A stretch of 64,000 nucleotides of DNA from Pycnococcus provasolii (taxonomy: Eukaryota; Chlorophyta; Pseudoscourfieldiophyceae; Pseudoscourfieldiales; Pycnococcaceae), in assembly GCA_938743325.2 (NCBI GenBank), contig OW568881.1:124001-188000 (forward strand), read 5' to 3'. The translations under genes were made by a program, and so were the position numbers. This document shows positions 20,413 to 29,100 of the stretch, one piece after another (within the stretch, counting starts at the first letter, position 1; each line of letters opens with the position of its first letter). Below the pieces are notes generated by a model, which was not told the origin of the DNA, did no database searches, and worked only from the letters and a program-made list of their open reading frames with translations.

Positions 20413-21901
20413 CGGAGAAGGAGGAGTCACCCAACCACTCACCGGCTAAAACGACCACTCACAGCGAGTGAGGAGCACAAAGGGTGAGAGACCTGAAGGG
20501 AGGATCAATAGCGACCGACCGGTGAGACGAGATGGTATGTACGTAAGATAAGATGGCGGAACCCTGGAGCCCCTCCCCTATTCTCACCGCAACAAGAGGC
20601 GACGTGTGGGGCCGGCCGGACGAGTTGGGGAGGGGAGCTCTCAACGGTGAGCGGACGGTCCCAATTCACGTGGGTGGTAAGGTTAGGTAGTCTATCCTGG
20701 AATCTCGTCCGGATGTGATTTATCCCCCCCCCCCGCTCGCGGTGAAATGAGTGGGCCCCTCCCTCCCGGCTGCCCGACCGGGTCTTGATTTCCCCAAAAA
20801 CGCTCGCACCTGAAACCGCTCTTGAGTTCCCCAATCGCCACCCCCTATCGTAGGAAGTACCGGGTAGGTGGGAAAAGATAAAACCCGACAGTAGTACGAT
20901 AAGCACTACGATAGACTAGACTATCGTAGTAGGTAGTCTATGAGGAGGAGGAACGCGGGAAAGCCTTCAGGACGACAACGGCGACAACGACAACAGGTTC
21001 TCTCTCTGAATGAACTCCTATTGGAGGACTTTGAATGTCTGGTCTGGGGGATCCACATCTTGGTCGGCGGCGGTATACTTTTGTGGGTAAAGATAGGTAT
21101 CTTGAAAGAACACCTGCCGTTGGCCCGTTGCCTTCTTGGGCAATTCGTTCGGGGTTTATTACAACAACTCGAGTCCTGACGTGACAAGTATGTCCTGGTA
21201 TAAACTTGTGGACAAGTCACGTGCGTCCGGAGGATTGTATTACTATTGTAACACGAGCGAGTTTCGCGGTCTTCGCGGATTGAGGACGGAGTCACGGAGG
21301 GCGGACCGGTGGAGGGAGTCCTCCCGCTCCTCCGTGTCGTGTCTCCGTGAGAGACAAACAGATGAGCAAGCAAAGGCTAAACCCACCACCTTGCCGAGTA
21401 GTTGCCGCCTTGCCGGCATGCGTCGCGCCGTCGCCTCACTGAATGACGCCTCCCTACTAGCCCTAACCCTAACCCTCCCAATACTCCAAGCAAGCTGGCG
21501 GGCGCGGGTTTTCAATCAAAGAGAAAAGTCGAAAGTGATCTGATCGTGAAAAAAACGGATATTTATTAAAAAACTGGTTGAATTTTTCCCAATATTAATC
21601 CTACGCGTTTTGGTCATCGGTAGGCAGCGTTTCGGAGGTGGATTCAACTTCCTTTTCCTTCCGTCGTTTTGGTCGGTAAAGTTTTCGGCGGGATTGCGTT
21701 CCCGATTCCCGACCTATTCGTCCTTTGTGTGTGTTTGGTTCAAGACGGTTTTTCCGTTCCTGCCCCGCAAGCAAGACCAAGCCCCCGGCGGCTTGTCACA
21801 CAATCACTCACAAAGTGACGTCATTCTTCACTCGCTGCTAACTCCAGTCAGTCAATCACCGACCAATCACTACTACTACTACTTGTCCACTCACAACAAC
21901 A
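20413..21901. other. Intergenic spacer with inverted repeat and short telomeric run
   Basis: About 1.5 kb between divergent SLC4-like and AMT1 genes. It contains a C-run (20727-20736), a perfect 10-bp inverted repeat (20905-20914 and 20921-20930) and a short CCCTAA run near 21461-21477. No gene is supported. The last 100 bp before AMT1 are CA/ACT-rich, as is common in 5' UTRs here. Confidence 0.4.
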
Positions 21902-23383
21902 ATGGCTGACGTTGAGTCGCGCGTCGCGGCGTTGGAAGCTCTCTTGGCGGGAGGATCGTCGTTAGATTCGTTTCAGAAAAACTACAGCGTCATCACAGAT
22001 GCGCTCGAAGGGGAAGGCCTCGCCAGTCCCAGCAGCATACGTGCTGGTGTTGACATGCTCTTCATCGTGCTGTGCGGTGTTCTCGTCTTCTTCATGCAGT
22101 GCGGATTCATCATGCTCAGCGTGGGTGCCGTGCGACGCAAGAACGCCAAGAACATCATCCTGTACATCCTGCTCGATGCCACGTTTGGCGCTGTCGCGTG
22201 GTTCTTCTTCGGATGGGCATTCGCGTACGGGCCGAATCCCAACGCCTCTTCGAAGTTCATCGGCGCCGGATGGTTCGTGACGTACAACCTGCCAAAAGAG
22301 GAGTACGTGAACTGGTTCTTCCAGTACACGTTCGCCGCCACAGCCACCACCATCATCAGCGGGTCTATCATAGAACGCACGAAGGTGATTGCGTACATAA
22401 TCTATGCCATGCTTGTGACGGGATTCGTGTACCCCGTCGTCGCGCACTGGGTGTGGAGCTGCGACGGATGGCTGTCCGCCTGCCTTGATTCGCCTCTGCT
22501 TGAAATTGGACTCGTCGACCTCGCGGGATGTGGTGTCGTGCACATGGTTGGTGGCATCGGAGGTGCCGTGGGAGCTGCCATCGTGGGACCACGAATTGGA
22601 CGATACGACGCCTCAGGACGCGCGCTTGCCATGCCGGGTCACAGCGCGCCGTTCATGGCTCTCGGCGTGATGATTCTCTGGTTCGGATGGTACGGATTCA
22701 ACACCGGAAGCCTTCTTGGCATCGTCGGGCAGGAGACGATGGTCCCGCACGTTGCAATCGTCACGACGCTGGGCGCCGCAGGTGGAACGCTCGGATGCCT
22801 CAGCTACAGCCTGCTCGTGGAAAAGCACTGGAACGTCGTCAACGCGCTGAACGGCGCGCTCGCGGGACTTGTGTCCATCACTGCCGCGTGCGCATCCGTC
22901 GAGCTGTGGGCAGGACTTGTCATCGGTTACATCGGAGGCTGGATCTTCAGCGGATGCTCGTGGCTGCTGACGTACATGAAGATTGACGACCCGCTGGAAG
23001 CTGCTGCTATGCACGGCGGATGCGGCATGTGGGGACTGTGGGCGGTTGGATGGTTTGCCAGTCCGTCGCTCATGGGCAACGATCGTGCGTGTGGCGTCTT
23101 CTACGGAGGATGCGGTGGATGGCTACTTGGCGTGCAGACGATTGGTATCGTCGTCATTGCCGCTTGGGTGATTGTCCTTATGGCAGTCATCTTCGGTGCT
23201 CTGCATCTCATGGGCATCCTTCGTGTCGCGCCTGATGAGGAGAAGGCTGGAATGGATCACTCGTACCACGGTGGAGACGCGTACCCGAAAGATCAGCAGG
23301 TGGCTGATGGTGAGCCCTTCACGACGACGACGCTCGAATCGCCCGCTGGCAAGACCAAGGAGGCTGAGGGCACTGAGGCATAA
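21902..23383 (+). CDS. AMT1: AMT1-type ammonium transporter
   Basis: A 493-aa transporter for ammonium uptake across the plasma membrane, with 11 predicted membrane segments. The twin pore histidines are His214 (VVHMVGG) and His371 (AMHGGCGMWG). NNT-like and GFNTGS motifs mark it as AMT1 and not AMT2/MEP. The cytosolic tail has GMDHSYHGGDAY, which aligns with the plant regulatory motif GMD.TRHGG.AY. The plant Thr whose phosphorylation closes the trimer is Ser454 here. The start at 21902 follows an ACAACAACA leader that suits a eukaryotic start. There are no introns. Nothing beside it suggests a nitrogen gene cluster. Confidence 0.97.
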   Translation: MADVESRVAALEALLAGGSSLDSFQKNYSVITDALEGEGLASPSSIRAGVDMLFIVLCGVLVFFMQCGFIMLSVGAVRRKNAKNIILYILLDATFGAVAWFFFGWAFAYGPNPNASSKFIGAGWFVTYNLPKEEYVNWFFQYTFAATATTIISGSIIERTKVIAYIIYAMLVTGFVYPVVAHWVWSCDGWLSACLDSPLLEIGLVDLAGCGVVHMVGGIGGAVGAAIVGPRIGRYDASGRALAMPGHSAPFMALGVMILWFGWYGFNTGSLLGIVGQETMVPHVAIVTTLGAAGGTLGCLSYSLLVEKHWNVVNALNGALAGLVSITAACASVELWAGLVIGYIGGWIFSGCSWLLTYMKIDDPLEAAAMHGGCGMWGLWAVGWFASPSLMGNDRACGVFYGGCGGWLLGVQTIGIVVIAAWVIVLMAVIFGALHLMGILRVAPDEEKAGMDHSYHGGDAYPKDQQVADGEPFTTTTLESPAGKTKEAEGTEA

Positions 23384-23437
23384 AAAAAAAACACTACAAA
23401 AAGAAAATAAAGAAAAAAACGTGTTGTTGGCATATAC

Positions 23438-23470
<33 letters not shown>

Positions 23471-23724
23471 GTCAGCAGCACGTTTGCAGAAGTTGCTTAC
23501 TACGCGAGAACGAGGTGTGGCGGCGGTGTGGTACGTGGGCCTGGTAGGCAAAGATGGAATGGATAATAGATGGAGGAGGATGACGATCTGATGACGATCG
23601 ATACTTTTGTTGCACTGACGAGGGAGAGCTCTTATAAAAGAAAACAGTAGCCTTACCACGATACGATATCTTAAACCACCGCCATATTTAGACATGATGC
23701 TGTTGTTCACACTACTACACGTGA
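23384..23724. repeat. AMT1 3' region with (CAA)n microsatellite
   Basis: An A-rich stretch follows the stop. A (CAA)n run of about ten units occupies 23438-23469. The rest is the convergent 3' space between AMT1 and the next gene. Confidence 0.7.
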
Positions 23725-25563
23725 TCACGTTTCCCCCTTTAATGCCGCCTCGTCTTCGTCGCGTGCACGCTTCTTGCCCACCATCTGAGTTCCATCTGGC
23801 AGAACCGCCACGGCATCCAAATAAGGCTGTGCATCGGCTGGCAATTGAGACTTGTCCGCAGGCTTGCCTGCAGACGGCTCGGGCAGAGGTGTCACACGAC
23901 CAACCGCGTGGTAGTGCTTCACCGAAGCTCGGTCGAAGCCTTCCACAACACTGTGCCCAACGCTTGCCACACCCGCAGCCACTAAGCCGCGGTACCTTGC
24001 AGAGAAAGCAAGACGGCGCAGAATTTCCAGCTGCATGCTCGACGTTGTCAGCACGCATTCCAGCAAGGGGCAGCCACCCGCCACGGCGCGCGAACGACGC
24101 GCGAGCTGCATCATCGCAGGCACGCTAGCCTTCGCATCCGTCATCAGCGTCGAGCCGCTCGGAGGTGGGGACGGGCCAAAGTGACCTGGAGGAGCGCTTG
24201 CCACCTCCAGCCCCACGGCGTCGTCGCAAAGTGCTAGGCGGATGGCATGCTGAGCCACCTCCAGCCCAGCGCCGTGCTTCATTGCGGTCTTCGGGCCCGT
24301 TAGCACGACGGAGAAGCGCCTGCTTGCCGTGGCTGCAGCGACGAGAGGTGCTAGTGGGGCGGCGGAGGAGGTGGAGGCTGCTGCCGCTGCCGTCGCTGCC
24401 CCCGCAGCCGCAGCCGCAGCCGCAGCCTCCTCCTCCGTCCCAGGTGCGGCAGACGCGGGCGATGGCGACGTGGCTGCAGCCGCGGTGTCGAGCGGTGCCA
24501 CGGATGGCCCAAGTGCCACCTCGCACAGCAGAGCGACATGCCCTTTCGGAGGTGGCGAAGTCACGCCCTCCACAGCCGTGATCTCGCGCACGGGAAGATC
24601 CTCGCAGCTGAGAACGCGCACGCTGCGGCACTCCAGCACGAGGAGGGAACGAAGAGCCTGAGCAAGCCGGTGCATCTTCGGTGCGGCGAATGTGAGATTT
24701 TCCGCCGACCCTTCCTTGTTTGCGCTCGGCAGCTTCACCTGCGTCGTTCCGCAGATGAGCGTGTGTACCTCCCTCCCACCCACCAAGTTTGCCACCTTCA
24801 TCGACTCCGCCGCCTTCACCTCCGCGGGCGTGAAGTGCGGCGGCACCGCGACGCTCGACGCGCCACGCAGCAGTTCGCCAAGCCTCGCGGGTGCGTCGTG
24901 CGTGCCCGCGAGGAGGACGGGATACGGCGGCGCGGTTCCGTGCGCGAGCGTCGCGGCGTGCGCGAACACGTACGCCTCCTGCGCCGCCATCGACGGCGCC
25001 GTCTCCGCCTCAGTGAGCGCGGCGAAGAACGCCTTGGCGAAGTGCGCCGCCGCGCGCGTCGGCGGCGCGCCGAGTTGTTGCTGCCAGCACACGACGTTCG
25101 GCACACCCTGCAGGCGCAGCAGGGCACCCTGCATGTCGCTCGCCGCCACGTCGAGATACACGACGTCCGTGTTCTTCGAGAAGTGCGACGCAAACGCCTC
25201 CGGCGCGACGCGCCCGAGCTGCGGCGTGCTCACCTTCTGCTGCACGGCTGCGATGGCTGCGCTCGGGTCTGACGCAGACTTCAGGTTCATCTGCGGCAGC
25301 CCGCTCGTGAGAGGCATGCACTTCGTGCCGATGTACACGACGTTGGGCTTGACGGTGGTCATTGCCGTCGCCACGTCGTCCGCGGAGGCGTGCTGGATGA
25401 ACGAGAGCGATATGGACCCCGCGGCGTGCGCGGCGGCGAGCTCCGCGAACGCGCCGCCCAGCGAGGTGGGCGTGTGGACGGTGGACGGATCGTCGTTCGA
25501 CGCCGCCGCGGGGGACGTGCAGTGCACCGCGAGCACGCGCAGGGCACGCGAGGGAACGCGCAT
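23725..25563 (-). CDS. Unknown 612-aa protein, Ala-rich
   Basis: I do not recognise the family. The start is the ATG at 25563, since the open frame reaches only a GTG at 25572. Three parts can be seen. Residues 1-235 look like an alpha/beta domain, with regularly spaced hydrophobic strands (NVVYIGT, DVVYLDVA, NVVCWQQQLG, then a helix AAHFAKAFFAAL); the last pattern recalls caspase/CHAT-like folds, but no His-Cys dyad is evident. Residues about 370-425 are a poly-Ala/Ser linker. Residues about 425-560 form a second folded part (RRFSVVLTGPKTAMKHG, LECVLTTSSMQLEILRRLAFS). The C-terminus ends with GKKRARDEDE, a possible NLS. The GC-rich codon use is like its neighbours. Confidence 0.72.
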   Translation of the reverse strand: MRVPSRALRVLAVHCTSPAAASNDDPSTVHTPTSLGGAFAELAAAHAAGSISLSFIQHASADDVATAMTTVKPNVVYIGTKCMPLTSGLPQMNLKSASDPSAAIAAVQQKVSTPQLGRVAPEAFASHFSKNTDVVYLDVAASDMQGALLRLQGVPNVVCWQQQLGAPPTRAAAHFAKAFFAALTEAETAPSMAAQEAYVFAHAATLAHGTAPPYPVLLAGTHDAPARLGELLRGASSVAVPPHFTPAEVKAAESMKVANLVGGREVHTLICGTTQVKLPSANKEGSAENLTFAAPKMHRLAQALRSLLVLECRSVRVLSCEDLPVREITAVEGVTSPPPKGHVALLCEVALGPSVAPLDTAAAATSPSPASAAPGTEEEAAAAAAAAGAATAAAAASTSSAAPLAPLVAAATASRRFSVVLTGPKTAMKHGAGLEVAQHAIRLALCDDAVGLEVASAPPGHFGPSPPPSGSTLMTDAKASVPAMMQLARRSRAVAGGCPLLECVLTTSSMQLEILRRLAFSARYRGLVAAGVASVGHSVVEGFDRASVKHYHAVGRVTPLPEPSAGKPADKSQLPADAQPYLDAVAVLPDGTQMVGKKRARDEDEAALKGET

Positions 25564-26166
25564 GAGACCCACTGTATGAGCTGAGAGCTATGGCGGCGAC
25601 GCGAATGGCGGACGCCACCCTTAGGGCGGGAGAGAACCACGACACCACGTCCACGGGCGAACCCTATCACCCTAACCCTAGCCCGCCGAGCTGTTCGGGG
25701 TTTGGAGTTGGGGGTCAACAAAATCCTTGCAATTCTTTTTTTTTTATTACCTCATTTTTTTGCACTGAAAACACGTTCTATATTGAGCTAAAAGTCAAAT
25801 AAGGTTAGCTTGATGATGTTGCTGCATGGCACTGTATGCATAGTATGTCTGCAGCCTTTTTGGTGGCCAAGTATGGAACCCACTGTGGAAGATGGACACG
25901 GAAGGATGGAGGAGAGAGAGGTTGATGTGAATAGAGATGAAGGAGGAGCGAGCGGCGTATGGAAACAAGATGGCGATGTAAGATTACCCCCGTTGCCAGC
26001 GCAGAAAATGGCGCCATTAGCGTGGAGCGGGTGAAAGTGGGGAAGCGAGAAAAACAAAAAAATGCGCCCAGCGGCTGTTGGATCCACTGGATCACATTTC
26101 CTGCCGGAAGTATTGGTGTTCCCATTCCTTTGCTTTCGCCGTGTAGTAATCTGACATTGTCTCGAT
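25564..26166. other. Intergenic spacer
   Basis: About 600 bp with a short CCCTAACCCTA run near 25670-25680 and a T-run at 25736-25745. No gene is supported. Confidence 0.4.
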
Positions 26167-29100
26167 TCAAGCGGAAGGTGCACCATCAGGTGCCGGAGGC
26201 TCTGTGCTGGCCGCATCGTCATCCGCAGCCGGCGGCTTGATTTCCCCATCGAGCTCTGCAAGCTTCTCCCGCATCTGGTAGCGTGCAAGGAAACCTCGCA
26301 CCGCTGCCTGCACGTACAACGCGGCGTGGAAGTGCGCCGCCGTATACTTGGGAAGAACATTCGCCTTAAAGCTCGGTAGCCTGTCCGCAATTCTGCCCCG
26401 AATCTTTTCCTCCTCGTCCTGCGGGAGCACCGTGCCCGCGATGCGACCCGCCAGCGCGTGGAGCGTCTCCAGGAAATGAATCTTGCCGTCGTGCTCCGGT
26501 ATGTCCACAGACATGATGATGTGCTGGATCTCCGCCTTGCCCTTACCCGCCAATCCCTTAACCCCCATCGGCTCCTCCAGATCCCTGATCAAATACTGCA
26601 GCTTAGATGCCGGCATGTAGTACGTCGCGTACGGGTCGAACTTCGCCCATAACGTGACGAACTCCGACAGCCTGTCCTTCGACACCGGGCTCTCGTCGTC
26701 GCTCGACGAGTTCTGGAAGTTGTCCAAAATAACGGCGATGACGAGGTTAAGCATCACGAACGCACAGAAGATCACGAAGATGCAGAAGTAGATGATCGGC
26801 AAAATCGTGTGGTACGGCACGCATCCGTCGTACAACTGATCCTCCGACAGCCCTCCAAGCTCCTTGTCACCCTTCGAGTACCACTTATCGTTGTCGCCGT
26901 CAGCCGTGAACATCGTGTTGTGGTTCGTAACGTTAAGGTCGATGATCGCCATGCAGTGACGCGTGATCATCGTGTCGTGCATGATACCGTTCCACGACTC
27001 GCCGGTGCTCATGCGGAACAGTACAATAATCGCGCTCTCGAACGTCCTGAAGTTTGCGTGACGAGAAAGGTTCTCGCCCAACTTCACCTTGCCGAACAGG
27101 TTCATGCCCATGATGCCGAAGATGAAAAAGAACAGCCCAAGAACGAGCGTGATGTTCACGAGCGCGGGCAGAGAGAAGAGCAGCGTCTGGAAAAGCGTGC
27201 GCAGACCCTTCGCCTTCGGGATGAGACGGAAGATGCGAGCGACACGAAGCACGCGGAGAAGCGAGATGATTGGCAGGCCCTTCTTGGCAAGCACGTCCAT
27301 CAAAATGCCAATGATACTGAAGATCACCACGACGAAATCAAAGTCGTTCCAGCTGTCCTTGAAGTACTCGTTCACGCCAAAGGCGTACAGCTTCAGTGCT
27401 GCCTCGCACGCGAACAAGCTCGTGAAGAGGCAGTTGGCAACGAAAAGGATGAGAATCCAGGTTTTGGACATGTCCACGTGATTCATGCTCATGAAGAGGA
27501 TATTCACCATGATCGCGCTCATGATGAACACGTCGAAGCCGTCGCTGACCACCAACTTGAACACCGCCGCACGGCCCTTGTCTTCGGGAGGCTGCGGGTA
27601 GCGGCTCGGCTTGGCACCTGAAATTAGTTTCTGTATAGCTACCCAGGTCTTCTGCTCCTCGGTCATGAACATGCTGTTGCCCTCCTGCTTCTCCTTCATC
27701 TCGTTGAACTTGTCGATCGTCACACCAACGAACAGGTTGATCACAAAGAAGCCTCCGACGACGATGAAGAGCACGAAGAACACGCACATCCACATGTTGT
27801 AGTCGCGCACCGGCTGGAGGTCGATCGCACGGGCGTCCACGCCATCGTACATGACATCGAGCCACATCTCGAGCGTGGCCATCTCGAACAGCGTCAGAAT
27901 GCTATTTCCGATGTTGTCGAAGTTCGATGCTTTGTTCATCCAGCCGTGGCTCATCGTGTAGTTAAATCCGCCCATAGTCGAGTAGTCGATGGTGCCTGGG
28001 AGGTAGCTGCCGCCGTTTCCACTGGCCATCCAGTCGCATGGGTACTTTCCGCACCACGTGATGACGTGCTCCTTCTTGTCGCACCAGTCCTTGGTGATTT
28101 CGAAGAGGTTGGCGCACTTATCATCCTGATGGCAGGTTGTGGGGTTCTTCGTGCAGTCGCACCAGTCCGAGGTGTCGCACGGACCTCCCCAGCCAGCACC
28201 GTACCAGTTATTGTCCTTGCACCACGCGAGGGTGGGCAAAACGCGATGCTGCGCGATCAGCTCGCCGGCGTCGTGGTTCTCGCAGTAGAAAAATTGGCCC
28301 TTGAGCAGGTTCACTCCCAATATGCCAAAGATCACGTAGAAGAGCACGCAGACGAGCATGACGTTGCCGATGCCGGGAATGGACTGGAACAGCGCATTCA
28401 CGACAATCTTCATGCCCTCGTTACGGCTCGCCATGCGGATAGGACGAAGCGCGCGGAACGTACGAAGCGGCCGCAGGAAGGTGAGATTCTTCGTCAGGCC
28501 TGACCAGTCGATGAAGCCAATAACCACGACGAGGAAGTCGAGGACGTTCCAGTTGTTGCGGATGTACGCCCCCTTGTGGAATGCGGCGCCGAGTGCAATC
28601 ACCTTCAAGGACATCTCGATGGTGAAGCAGACGACAAACACCTTGTCAATCAGCGACAGAGCGTCACGAAGGTCGCACTTGTCCTTCTTGTGCTGATAGA
28701 TGCACTCAATCTCAAACTGGGGCATGTCGATGGCAAGGTTAACGGAGCTCAGCACGATGAGCACGATGATGCTGTACTCGAAGTAGCGATGGGAAACAAT
28801 CTCGGCGCACTTCACACGGAACGGGTTCGTGGGGCTGAACAAGAACAGCGAGTTGCCATTCAGAACGGGCATCTTGCCCGGTGCCGGCCCAGCACCCATC
28901 GAATCGTCGTCGTCGCCGCCAGGCATGACCGACACCTTCGTGTTTGGCTTCTCTTCCTCGCCCGCCTCCTCGTCCCAAGTAGACTTGTCCTTGAGGTCTT
29001 TCTCTTCACCGTCACCCTGCGACAGCTCCACGACAGGGTCAACCACCTCATCTTCGTCGTCGTCGTCTCCGCCGCCGCCAAAGTTGTCCAGCAGAATGGC

